The position numbers and the translations under genes were made by a program. Positions 6,453 through 14,547 of a DNA stretch of 34,595 nucleotides are shown piece after piece. Position 1 is the first letter of the stretch, and each line of letters opens with the position of its first letter. The notes below the pieces were generated by a model. The model saw only the letters and a list, made by a program, of their open reading frames with translations. It searched no databases and had not been told where the DNA came from. Location: positions 1 through 34,595 of the forward strand of contig NZ_JAOQMX010000046.1 in assembly GCF_025960985.1 (NCBI RefSeq), in the 5' to 3' direction. Source of the stretch: Flavobacterium psychraerolatum (GTDB taxonomy: Bacteria; Bacteroidota; Bacteroidia; Flavobacteriales; Flavobacteriaceae).

Positions 6453-6872
6453 ATGAACGAAGACACTACTACAGACATAGGTTTGAATGCTCCATTTGCC
6501 AAACCACAAAATGCAAGAGAACACCTAGCCAATGAGCGCACACTATTGGCATGGATAAGAACAAGTATCGGCATCATGGCTTTTGGTTTTGTGGTGGTTA
6601 AATTTTCGTTATTCATCAAACAGATTTCGCTATTGATTGGAAAAAAAGGTAGTCTTCCTGCTCCACATGGTTATTCGTCCATGATCGGGATCTTGCTGGT
6701 CGCGGTTGGAGCGATAGTTATGTTGTTTTCGTACCTTAAGTACAAGCAAACAGAAAAGCAGTTAAACGAGGAAACCTTCCAATCCTCCTCCAAGCTAATT
6801 TTCTCGATGACCTTTATCATTTTTACTATAAGTATGCTGCTAATTTTGTATTTAATCGAAAGTACTAATTAG
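6453..6872 (+). CDS. DUF202 (YidH-like) inner-membrane protein
   Basis: This 139-residue protein is predicted to have three membrane segments at about residues 36-57, 71-92 and 112-135. The first helix is preceded by the DUF202 signature REHLANERTLLAWIRTSIGI. The family includes E. coli YidH/YidG; its function is not established. The N-terminal 20 residues are hydrophilic (MNEDTTTDIG and so on) and probably cytosolic. The A-rich leader just before the ATG at 6453 is typical of Bacteroidota translation starts. It converges on rhlE with a shared terminator hairpin in between and appears monocistronic. Confidence 0.85.
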   Translation: MNEDTTTDIGLNAPFAKPQNAREHLANERTLLAWIRTSIGIMAFGFVVVKFSLFIKQISLLIGKKGSLPAPHGYSSMIGILLVAVGAIVMLFSYLKYKQTEKQLNEETFQSSSKLIFSMTFIIFTISMLLILYLIESTN

Positions 6873-6913
6873 TGTCCAAGAAAGTAGTAATTGGCGGTAC
6901 TAGAAAACAAAAA

Positions 6914-6949
6914 AACGGAGGACTTCAAGCGTACTTGAAATCCTCCGTT
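6914..6949 (-). terminator. Strong intrinsic terminator, mainly for rhlE
   Basis: AACGGAGGA (6914-6922) pairs with TCCTCCGTT (6941-6949), and TTCAAG (6924-6929) pairs with CTTGAA (6934-6939), with one C/A mismatch and a CGTA loop. On the minus strand the stem is followed by TTTTTTTGTTTTC, so it ends rhlE transcripts. The plus-strand tail (AACTATTTTAATT) is weaker but could also serve the convergent DUF202 gene. Confidence 0.8.
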
Positions 6950-7027
6950 AACTATTTTAATTGCACGTTCTATATAAATTGAGAACTTTTTTGTCCACTA
7001 TAATAAAAGTAGAAATACAGAATTCTT

Positions 7028-8311
7028 TTAATTTCGTCTGTCGTTAGTACGTTTTGGAGCTCTAGAACGATTATCGCTACCAGAATTTCTATTGCCACTA
7101 CCAGATGGTTTTGCACTATTTCTAGGTGCTCTACTTTGACTCCCACGTCCCATTTTTACAGGCTCAGTTGATTCGTTTGGATCTGGTTCAAAACCTTTGA
7201 CCATTTCTACTGGAAGTTTCATTTCGATTAACTTTTCAATATCCTTCAAAAAAGTTAATTCGTCAGAACTGACAAGTGACAAAGCTTCTCCACTCGCTCC
7301 TGCTCTACCTGTTCTACCAATACGATGCACATAATCCTCAGGGATATTTGGAATCTCATAGTTAATAACGTGTGGCAATAACGGAATATCCAATCCACGG
7401 GCTGCAATATCAGTCGCTACCAAAACGCGTAAGCTTCCATCTTTGAAACCTGCCAAAGCTTTAGTTCTTGCTCCTTGACTTTTATTTCCGTGAATGGCTG
7501 CTCCACTAATTCCAGATTTAGCCAATTTTTCGCAAAGATTATTTGCACCATGTTTGGTACGGGTAAAAACCAAAACTTGCTTCCAGTTCCCTTCAGAAAT
7601 TAACTTGATCATCAAATCGGCTTTCAAATCTTTGGCAACTCTATACACTTTTTGATCTATTGCATCCACAGTAGTGTTCTCGGGTGTTGCTTCTACTTGT
7701 ACAGGATTTTGCAAAATCCCAACTGCTAATTTTTTGATATCCTTAGAAAAAGTTGCAGAAAACATCAAATTTTGACGTTTCACTGGCATCATTTTGATCA
7801 CACGTTCAATGTCACGCAAAAAGCCCATATCCAACATACGATCTGCCTCGTCCAAAACAAAAATTTCTACACGCTTAAGCGACAGTAATCCTTGTTTTTC
7901 TAAATCCAATAAACGCCCTGGTGTCGCTACCAAAATATCTACACCTTGACGAATAGTCGCTGCTTGTGGTTTTTGATTTACACCTCCAAAAATTACTGCA
8001 GATCGTAAATCCAAAAATTCACTATATTCCTGTACATTGGCATATACCTGTGCTGCAAGCTCACGAGTTGGTGTTAAAATTAAGGCACGAATCGGTCTGA
8101 ATTTTTCTTTCGGATTTTCAGACAATAAGTGTAAAACAGGCAGAGTAAATCCAGCCGTTTTTCCAGTACCGGTTTGCGCAGAAGCTAATACATCTTTACC
8201 TTGTAATACGGGTGGAATAGCTTTTTGTTGAATTGGCGAAGGGGTTGTGTATCCTTTTTTGCTAATTGCTTTTAGCAAGGCTGCAGACAAGCCTAATGAT
8301 TGAAATGACAT
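7028..8311 (-). CDS. rhlE: DEAD-box RNA helicase, RhlE type
   Basis: This 427-residue ATP-dependent RNA helicase has the Q motif with PSPIQQKAIP (25-34), Walker A AQTGTGKT (45-52), PTRELA (81-86), DEAD (154-157), SAT (185-187) and, in the second RecA domain, ARGLDIP and HRIGRTGRAG near residues 330-340. The last 55 residues are low-complexity and rich in R, G, S and N, a basic RNA-binding tail common in RhlE proteins of Bacteroidota. Such enzymes act in ribosome assembly and RNA turnover, often in the cold. It is monocistronic, with a candidate -7 box upstream (8368-8375) and a strong terminator just downstream. Confidence 0.93.
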   Translation of the reverse strand: MSFQSLGLSAALLKAISKKGYTTPSPIQQKAIPPVLQGKDVLASAQTGTGKTAGFTLPVLHLLSENPKEKFRPIRALILTPTRELAAQVYANVQEYSEFLDLRSAVIFGGVNQKPQAATIRQGVDILVATPGRLLDLEKQGLLSLKRVEIFVLDEADRMLDMGFLRDIERVIKMMPVKRQNLMFSATFSKDIKKLAVGILQNPVQVEATPENTTVDAIDQKVYRVAKDLKADLMIKLISEGNWKQVLVFTRTKHGANNLCEKLAKSGISGAAIHGNKSQGARTKALAGFKDGSLRVLVATDIAARGLDIPLLPHVINYEIPNIPEDYVHRIGRTGRAGASGEALSLVSSDELTFLKDIEKLIEMKLPVEMVKGFEPDPNESTEPVKMGRGSQSRAPRNSAKPSGSGNRNSGSDNRSRAPKRTNDRRN

Positions 8312-8367
8312 ATAAAGTGTTTATGAAGTAAACCCTAAATAGTTAGGCCACTCCTTATAATAGTCTG

Positions 8368-8375
8368 CAAAGGTA
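8368..8375 (-). promoter_or_regulatory. Candidate -7 box (TACCTTTG) of rhlE
   Basis: On the minus strand TACCTTTG matches TAnnTTTG and lies 57 nt before the rhlE start, leaving a leader of about 50 nt. No clear TTTG is found 19 nt further upstream. Confidence 0.4.
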
Positions 8376-8567
8376 CACCTATATTTTAAGATTAGATTTT
8401 AAATACTTGATTTTGCTTAAAAAATGCCAAAAACTAGCCATTATTCGATACAATTGATCTGTACAGGTCTCCTCTATCAAGGTTTATTTTCGAAAATAAA
8501 TCCAAACACTCGCTTTTCTCCATCAGAAACCCCTTTTACTCGTTCCTAATTTCATGCTGTAATTAAC

Positions 8568-8575
8568 TATATTTG
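8568..8575 (+). promoter_or_regulatory. Candidate -7 box (TATATTTG) of the YwqK-repeat gene
   Basis: TATATTTG is a perfect TAnnTTTG match, 111 nt upstream of the ATG at 8687. No TTTG at the -33 position is visible. Confidence 0.4.
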
Positions 8576-8686
8576 TGAAATCATATAGTAAAATGCTACT
8601 ATAAAGATGAAATACAATCGAAATTATATTGCTTTTTCTAAAGAGCACAATTCATTCCACTCGCAAAACGAGAAAAAAATCTATAC

Positions 8687-11200
8687 ATGCAAGTACCTCA
8701 ATTCATAAAAGTACCGTTCCTAATTTTGTTTTTCTGTATTGGTACTTCCATTTTTTCACAAGAAAAAAGTATGATTTATTACGATGCCCAATGGAAACCA
8801 ACCACCAAAGAAAACCACTCCTTTTATAGACCACTACCCTTAAAAAAATTGGGGAATTTGGTTTTAATCGAAGATTTCTACAAAAATGGCAACAGGCAAA
8901 TGCAGGGGTATGTACTCAAAGTGAACCAAGACAAATATATTGGAGACATTCACTGGTATGATGTGAATGGTCTAGACCTTAATTTTTCGCAATACTACAA
9001 TACCTCCACTGCACCAGAACTAACTTACTATTATCCTGATGGAAAATTATGGAAAAAAATTCAGTACGAAGACGAAATAAAACACGGCAATACCACTATT
9101 TATAATAAAGACGGAACTATTTTACTCACAGGAACCTACAAAAGAGGACAACCTATCTCGGGAGATTTTTCACACCTTGATATATCGAATGATTATTATG
9201 GCACCTCTTTTTTGAATGAAGAAATAATAGACATAAAACCGCAAGCCGTAATGGTTTATGAAAACGATATACCAGAAGAGGCTGTATCCTCAAAAATAGT
9301 TACACAGCCAAAAATTACTATTTTCGAAAAAGCTTTTTGGTTAAAGGGAAATCATTTGGCTCAAATTAAAGGGTACAAACAGAAGAAGTACGAACCTAAC
9401 GAAATCGAACTTATTTCACAAAAAAACTACAGCACTACCAATCAATTATTGCAAGACTTATCGAAAGAAAATATCCAGTATGGCAATACCATTAAAAACG
9501 GAATCACTTACGAGTACTATACCCAAAATGATTTTGTTGTTGGACTAAAGTCCGAGACGCCTGTTATCAATCAACGCATCAATGGAAAAATAACAAATTA
9601 TCATGTCAATGGCAAATTGAAAATGATTGCCAACTACAAAAATGGCCAGAAAGAGGGAGAAATATTAGAGTTTAACGACCTTGGTATAGTACAAAAGAAA
9701 ATAGTATATAAACAAGGAGCTCCGTTTGAAGGTAATTTCAAAATTCAATTTAAGTCGGATGTTTATATTTATTCGACCTACAAAAATGGTTTACAGGTTG
9801 GGAATGTGATCGCAAAAACTAAATCGGATAGTACTATTACTGAAGGAATTTACAAAGATGGAAAACCGTTTGAGGGTTCTTTTTTTATCAAAAATGACAC
9901 AAGTGATAATAACGAAATCATACAGGTTGCTGATTTCAAAAAAATAGGAAAGCAAATCATTTTTGATAATGATTATCGAAGTCCTTCTGAAACCTACACA
10001 ATTCATAACGGAATGAAAAATGGAGAATATATTTTTTATGACAATGGTAAAGTAAAATCAACCATTAACTATAAAGACGACAAACCTTATGAAGGTACCT
10101 TAAGCGGAGAAAACGAAACACTCACTTACCACAGTGGTGAATTAATAGAACAAATCACCCACAATAGTTACCAAAGCAAAGTTCAAAAGGTAGTACTTCA
10201 GTTAAAGAATAATCTTCCTGTCAAGGTAACATACATACAACAGTTTCTATTAACAGATCATCCACAAACCGAATATGTTGGAATATACAATAACGGTAAA
10301 CCTTTTGACGGGTATTTTTCCGAAAAGAAAAATGAATTTAAAACTGTTGAATATTATGAAAAAGGAGAAATAAAATACCAATATTCAAATGATTATTTAA
10401 AGAATATGGAGAAATATCATTTTCCTGAATATGATTTGAAATCGACCTACAAAAACGGAAAAGTTTTTGATGGAATGGAATACCGAAAAGAAAGCAAAAC
10501 CTTCATCACCAAAACCTGGAAAAGTGGAGTTTTGCACTCTATAGATTGGGATGTCTTTGCGGTACATTATTTCAATCGAATTCGTTTCGCTATGGTTGGA
10601 AATTCGATTGAAATCACTGAATACCAATCAAAAGGAAAAATCATCATCGAAGAAAAAAACAATAAATTAATAAAAAGCATTCTTTTGAATGATAAAGTAA
10701 TAACCACAAACACCATTGATTATAGAGATATAAATGCCTCCTTACCGAAAAGCGCCAACCGTATATACATGATCAAAAATGAAACTGTTGTTGCCCTAGA
10801 CATCGAGTCTCAAAAAATGATGGAGTTCGGAGCCAATGAGGAGAACGGTAATTTAGATATTCTCTTTAAAATATACTCCAACTTAATGTATGACAAGAAC
10901 ACAGTCAAAGACTATTTTGAGACGATTGCAAATATCTTGACATCCGAAGATAAATTCTATTCCTTTTTGAAATTTAATGGAGATTCAAAAGAAAATAACA
11001 TCATTGCTGGTCTTAAAACCGATGATAAATCTCAAGGAATCATAGGAATCCATATTAAACAAAACCCCAATAATACATATGATTTACAATTGTATTACAA
11101 TAGTAAATCTATTCATATTGTCAAAAATATTACCTTCACTACTCTAAAAACTGAAACAAAAAAGTTGTCAGAAATTTTAGATAGCAAGATAAATCGTTAA
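8687..11200 (+). CDS. Secreted YwqK/MORN-like repeat protein
   Basis: This 837-residue protein has an N-terminal signal peptide (hydrophobic core PFLILFFCIGTSIF, residues 9-22, then SQE), so it is exported. The body contains repeated beta-hairpin units of the YwqK/MORN-variant type, such as YYPDGKLWKKIQY, YHVNGKLKMIANY and FYDNGKVKSTINY. A capping motif recurs six times in forms such as QGAPFEG, DGKPFEG, DDKPYEG, NGKPFDG and NGKVFDG. The last 200 residues are not repetitive and end in a lysine-rich helix. Such repeats are common in periplasmic or surface proteins of Bacteroidota, and no enzyme activity is known for them. No partner gene is adjacent. Despite the YwqK 'antitoxin' label sometimes used, there is no toxin next to it. 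Confidence 0.75.
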   Translation: MQVPQFIKVPFLILFFCIGTSIFSQEKSMIYYDAQWKPTTKENHSFYRPLPLKKLGNLVLIEDFYKNGNRQMQGYVLKVNQDKYIGDIHWYDVNGLDLNFSQYYNTSTAPELTYYYPDGKLWKKIQYEDEIKHGNTTIYNKDGTILLTGTYKRGQPISGDFSHLDISNDYYGTSFLNEEIIDIKPQAVMVYENDIPEEAVSSKIVTQPKITIFEKAFWLKGNHLAQIKGYKQKKYEPNEIELISQKNYSTTNQLLQDLSKENIQYGNTIKNGITYEYYTQNDFVVGLKSETPVINQRINGKITNYHVNGKLKMIANYKNGQKEGEILEFNDLGIVQKKIVYKQGAPFEGNFKIQFKSDVYIYSTYKNGLQVGNVIAKTKSDSTITEGIYKDGKPFEGSFFIKNDTSDNNEIIQVADFKKIGKQIIFDNDYRSPSETYTIHNGMKNGEYIFYDNGKVKSTINYKDDKPYEGTLSGENETLTYHSGELIEQITHNSYQSKVQKVVLQLKNNLPVKVTYIQQFLLTDHPQTEYVGIYNNGKPFDGYFSEKKNEFKTVEYYEKGEIKYQYSNDYLKNMEKYHFPEYDLKSTYKNGKVFDGMEYRKESKTFITKTWKSGVLHSIDWDVFAVHYFNRIRFAMVGNSIEITEYQSKGKIIIEEKNNKLIKSILLNDKVITTNTIDYRDINASLPKSANRIYMIKNETVVALDIESQKMMEFGANEENGNLDILFKIYSNLMYDKNTVKDYFETIANILTSEDKFYSFLKFNGDSKENNIIAGLKTDDKSQGIIGIHIKQNPNNTYDLQLYYNSKSIHIVKNITFTTLKTETKKLSEILDSKINR

Positions 11201-11456
11201 ATGAAAAAGTATATCCTTACATTTCCTAAGATAATTAGTAATTACTTAGGGATTGATATTAAATTAAAGTTTTGGCATTCGAAATAAATAAGGTAAAACA
11301 GGCTAAACCTAGAATAAGTAATAGTTTTTGCTTTTGAGCTATTAAACGTCGCAATACTGAATTGGTACGCATTACCCTAGTAACTATTTTTTTGTTTTTT
11401 AAAATTATTCCGAGGTTCTTCCATTTGCAAATTTCAAAACTCTTTTAAACAAAAAA

Positions 11457-11479
11457 AACCGATACAAAATGTATCGGTT
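11457..11479 (-). terminator. Intrinsic terminator of the tRNA operon
   Basis: AACCGATAC (11457-11465) pairs perfectly with GTATCGGTT (11471-11479) around a 5-nt loop. On the minus strand it is followed by TTTTTTGTTT. It lies 6 nt beyond the 3' end of tRNA-Arg. Confidence 0.85.
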
Positions 11480-11484
11480 TCTTG

Positions 11485-11558
<74 letters not shown>

Positions 11559-11597
11559 ATTTTTCTTTTAAAACTTAAATGGTAAAAGTTTTTATTG

Positions 11598-11672
11598 TCG
11601 GGGTGGCAGGATTCGAACCTGCGGCCTCCTGCTCCCAAAGCAGGCGCGATAACCGAGCTACGCTACACCCCG
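11598..11672 (-). tRNA. tRNA-Pro (anticodon TGG)
   Basis: On the minus strand CGGGGTG pairs with CACCCCG, and the discriminator is A. The anticodon loop TTTGGGA between CCTGC and GCAGG gives anticodon TGG. The T arm reads GGTTCGAATCC. It is the middle gene of the cluster, 39 nt from tRNA-Arg and 45 nt from tRNA-Ser. Confidence 0.95.
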
Positions 11673-11717
11673 TAACAATTTTCAATAATAATTTTAAAAC
11701 CTAGGCTTTAAAATCTG

Positions 11718-11801
11718 CGGAGGGACAGGGACTCGAACCCTGGCACCGGTTACCCGATGACAGTTTAGCAAACTGCTCCATTACCACTCTGGCACCCCTC
11801 C
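11718..11801 (-). tRNA. tRNA-Ser (anticodon GCT)
   Basis: On the minus strand GGAGGGG pairs with TCCCTCC, with discriminator G as in serine tRNAs. The anticodon loop TTGCTAA gives GCT. A long variable arm (about CATCGGGTAACCGGTG) marks it as class II. The 84-nt gene is first in the cluster, next to the promoter. Confidence 0.95.
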
Positions 11802-11835
11802 TAAGCTCAGAAAAACTTGTTTCGTTTTGCGGTTG

Positions 11836-11866
11836 CAAATTTAAGACATGTTTACGTTTCTCACAA
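11836..11866 (-). promoter_or_regulatory. Promoter of the tRNA Ser-Pro-Arg cluster
   Basis: On the minus strand TTG (11866-11864), a 20-nt spacer and TAAATTTG (11843-11836) fit the Bacteroidota -33/-7 pattern. The -7 box ends 34 nt before the 5' end of tRNA-Ser. Confidence 0.6.
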
Positions 11867-12045
11867 GTATTCTGGTACTTTTTTTTAAAGTTTTTTAATA
11901 ATAATCCCAAAGACATTCACTATCAAATATATAGAGTTTTACTTTTCTAAATAATAAATTCTAATTCGGACAATCATTGAATCAAAATCAAAAAATTGTT
12001 CAAAAAACATTAAATTTGCTTAGCTAACCAAAAAAAACAACTCAA

Positions 12046-13224
12046 ATGAGCACAAGGATTGTAATCGTTTCTGCAGTAAGAACACCAATAGGAAGTTTCA
12101 TGGGAGGCCTATCCTCTATTCCAGCAACCGAACTAGGAGCAATAGCCATAAAAGGTGCTTTGGAAAAAATAAAATTAGATCCAACATTAATAAACGAAGT
12201 ATATATGGGACAAGTCGTGCAAGCTGGCGCTGGACAAGCACCCGCACGACAAGCCGCAATGTTGGCAGGTTTACCTAATACCGTTCCCTGTACTACCGTA
12301 AACAAAGTGTGTGCCTCTGGAATGAAAGCCGTCATGTTTGCTGCCCAAGCCATTGCTTGCGGCGACGCAGAAATAGTAGTAGCCGGAGGAATGGAAAACA
12401 TGAGCCTAATTCCGCACTACGCAAATCTACGTAACGCGACAAAATTTGGTCCAGCTACCTTTGTTGACGGAATGCAGAAAGACGGTCTTACCGACGCTTA
12501 TAATAACCAAGCCATGGGAGTTTGCGCAGATCTCTGCGCAACAGAATACAAAATATCACGTGAAGAGCAAGATGCTTACGCAATAGAATCCTACACTCGC
12601 TCTGCAAACGCTTGGGCAAATGGTAAATTTGATAACGAAATCATTCCTGTGGCTGTTAAGCAGCGCAAAGGCGAACCTATCATCATCAGTAAAGACGAAG
12701 AGTTCTCTAACGTAATGATTGAAAAAATTCCATCGCTAAGAGCCGTTTTTAGCCCAGACGGAACCGTTACCGCAGCCAATGCTTCAACCATTAATGATGG
12801 AGCCGCAGCTTTGATATTGATGAGCGAAGAAAAAGCCGCAAGCCTTGACCTGAAACCTTTGGCTTACATCAATGGTTATGCAGATGCCGCACAAGAACCA
12901 CAGTGGTTCACTACAAGCCCGTCCAAAGCATTGCCTAAAGCGTTGGAAAAAGCTGGAATCACACAAGATCATGTTGATTATTTTGAATTTAACGAAGCTT
13001 TTGCTGTCGTAGGATTGGCGAATGCAAAAATTCTAAATTTAGACTCCAAAAAAATTAACGTGAACGGTGGAGCCGTTTCTCTAGGCCACCCTTTAGGCTG
13101 TTCTGGAGCACGAATTTTAGTAACTTTGATCAATGTTTTGGATCAAAATAAAGCCAAAATTGGTGCCGCAGCTATTTGTAACGGCGGTGGTGGCGCATCG
13201 GCTATGATAATCGAAAAAGCATAA
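12046..13224 (+). CDS. atoB: Acetyl-CoA C-acetyltransferase (thiolase)
   Basis: This 392-residue thiolase II family protein catalyses reversible condensation of two acetyl-CoA to acetoacetyl-CoA in the cytoplasm. The nucleophilic cysteine is C89 in NKVCASGMKAV, the histidine is H348 in GGAVSLGHPLGCSG, and the second cysteine is C378 in AICNGGGGASA. All three are present and the length is the family norm. The ATG at 12046 follows an A-rich leader. The gene is 71 nt upstream of the NlpC/P60 gene on the same strand and may share a transcript. A biosynthetic or fatty/amino-acid breakdown role cannot be decided from context; no HMG-CoA or acyl-CoA genes adjoin it. Confidence 0.93.
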   Translation: MSTRIVIVSAVRTPIGSFMGGLSSIPATELGAIAIKGALEKIKLDPTLINEVYMGQVVQAGAGQAPARQAAMLAGLPNTVPCTTVNKVCASGMKAVMFAAQAIACGDAEIVVAGGMENMSLIPHYANLRNATKFGPATFVDGMQKDGLTDAYNNQAMGVCADLCATEYKISREEQDAYAIESYTRSANAWANGKFDNEIIPVAVKQRKGEPIIISKDEEFSNVMIEKIPSLRAVFSPDGTVTAANASTINDGAAALILMSEEKAASLDLKPLAYINGYADAAQEPQWFTTSPSKALPKALEKAGITQDHVDYFEFNEAFAVVGLANAKILNLDSKKINVNGGAVSLGHPLGCSGARILVTLINVLDQNKAKIGAAAICNGGGGASAMIIEKA

Positions 13225-13295
13225 ATACTAAATTTGTTCCAAGTCATCCTTTAGAAAAGAATAAAAATTGGAACTCAACTCATAAACAACACTAC

Positions 13296-14057
13296 ATGTT
13301 CGGAATTTGCAACCTGGCTATAATCCCCCTTCGGTTTGAACCGTCGGATCGATCTGAAATCGTCTCCCAAGTACTCTTTGGAGAACATTTCAAAGTCCTG
13401 GAACAACTCAAACAATGGTACCGCATCCAATTGCAATATGATGGATACGAAGGCTGGATCGACTCCAAACAATGCCAGCTCCTCTCCGAAATCAATTATG
13501 ATCAATTGAGCAATGACACCATCGTTCTCAATGCCGATCTGATTGAATACGTCACCACACCAACCAATCAATTGATCCCTATTCCACTGGGTGCTTCTCT
13601 ATCGTTCATAGACAATCCCGAAATAAACACTGCCAACTTCGAATTTGAAGGAACCAAAGTCAAGGGCATTAACGACAAGTCCAACCTCATCAATACAGCT
13701 TATCTATACCTCAACGCACCCTATTTATGGGGCGGTAAAACGCCTTTTGGAGTAGATTGCTCTGGATTTACACAAATGGTATACAAACTAAATGGCTATA
13801 AACTCCTGCGTGATGCTTCACAGCAAGCAGCACAAGGCGAGCCACTAAGCTTTATTGAAGAAAGTGAGCCGGGAGACTTAGCCTTTTTCGATAATGACGA
13901 AGGAAATATTACCCATGTAGGCATTATCATGGCCGACAATTACATCATACATGCCAGCGGAAAAATACGCATCGACCGCCTAGACCACTTGGGGATTTAC
14001 AATCCCGAAACCAACAGACATACCCATAAATTAAGAGTAATCAAAAAAATAATATAA
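13296..14057 (+). CDS. SH3-domain NlpC/P60 family cysteine peptidase
   Basis: In this 253-residue protein a bacterial SH3-like domain (residues 1-65: FEPSDRSE, VLFGEHFKVLEQ, WYRIQLQYDGYEGWID) and a linker region precede a C40 NlpC/P60 domain (about 130-253). The catalytic cysteine is C155 in GVDCSGF, the histidine H207 in THVGI and the third residue H219 in IIHASG. Members cleave peptidoglycan stem peptides between D-Glu and the diamino acid. There is no signal peptide, which suggests cytoplasmic muropeptide recycling, as in YkfC-like enzymes, rather than wall hydrolysis. It lies downstream of the thiolase and is followed by an intrinsic terminator. Confidence 0.88.
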   Translation: MFGICNLAIIPLRFEPSDRSEIVSQVLFGEHFKVLEQLKQWYRIQLQYDGYEGWIDSKQCQLLSEINYDQLSNDTIVLNADLIEYVTTPTNQLIPIPLGASLSFIDNPEINTANFEFEGTKVKGINDKSNLINTAYLYLNAPYLWGGKTPFGVDCSGFTQMVYKLNGYKLLRDASQQAAQGEPLSFIEESEPGDLAFFDNDEGNITHVGIIMADNYIIHASGKIRIDRLDHLGIYNPETNRHTHKLRVIKKII

Positions 14058-14061
14058 CACC

Positions 14062-14093
14062 AAAGCGGAAACAAATAGTTTTCGCTTTTTTTG
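14062..14093 (+). terminator. Intrinsic terminator after the NlpC/P60 gene
   Basis: AAAGCGGAAA (14062-14071) pairs with TTTTCGCTTT (14079-14088), with one G-T pair and a 7-nt loop, followed directly by TTTTG. It starts 4 nt after the stop codon. Confidence 0.75.
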
Positions 14094-14100
14094 TGCCCAA

Positions 14101-14230
14101 TCCTGCTGTCCGCTATAGCCTTCTCTCAAAAGTCTTTTTTTACTAGGTCACGGCAGGAGCTTCCTATGGTCGCTCTGCCGCTCCCATAAAAAATAGACTT
14201 TTTCAGTCAGGGCTACCACTACCATCAGGG
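14101..14230 (-). repeat. Structured intergenic element, copy B (inverted relative to copy A)
   Basis: It starts TCCTGCTGTCCGC (14101-14113) and ends CACTACCATCAGGG (14217-14230), the reverse complements of the ends of the 4086-4217 element (11/13 and 14/14 matches). Inside are AAAAGTCT (14128-14135) pairing with AGACTTTT (14195-14202), and CGGCAGGAGC (14151-14160) pairing with GCTCTGCCG (14172-14180) with one bulge. The central hairpin sequence differs from copy A, while the terminal motifs are conserved. Confidence 0.7.
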
Positions 14231-14547
14231 GCAAATCCGTAATAAAGAACTATTCGATAAAAATTAAAACATCTTTCTTCAAAACCAACTCCTTCGAAAA
14301 AAAGGAACCAAAAATGATTCTATTCAACCTTCGTTACTTTTATTTTATAGTACTGTTTTATAACCATTTGTTTAAAAACCATTTAAGACTACAAACTAAT
14401 GGACCACATTTTATAAATTACACATACAAAATGCAAAGCATACTATTTCTTAAGTAGTTTAAAACTGCAATAAGACAAAATCTTTGCGAACCACTGATTT
14501 AACTCAGCGCGTCACTGCAGAACTAAAACTTATATATTTTAAAAATA

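Larger units (their letters stand above)
8312..8686. other. Divergent promoter region between rhlE and the YwqK-repeat gene
   Basis: This 375-nt stretch contains candidate -7 boxes for both directions (8368-8375 minus, 8568-8575 plus). It also has a small hairpin (ATAGTA 8585-8590, TACTAT 8597-8602) in the presumed leader of the downstream gene. No gene is supportable. Confidence 0.5.
14058..14547. other. Convergent intergenic region before the utilization locus
   Basis: This 490-nt stretch holds the NlpC terminator and structured element B. From 14231 to 14547 I see AT-rich sequence with no gene and no clear terminator for the incoming minus-strand GH43 transcript. Confidence 0.5.

Noticed and set aside
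11201..11287. Short ORF (28 codons, MKKYILTF...) right after the YwqK-repeat gene
   Set aside because: Too short, no homology recognised, no leader; probably a chance ATG after the stop codon.
11701..11916. 71-codon minus-strand open frame over tRNA-Ser
   Set aside because: It overlaps the whole tRNA-Ser gene and its promoter; the tRNA evidence is decisive.
12042..12401. 119-codon minus-strand open frame opposite the thiolase start
   Set aside because: Antisense shadow of a conserved coding region, rich in Ala/Pro as expected from the complementary frame.
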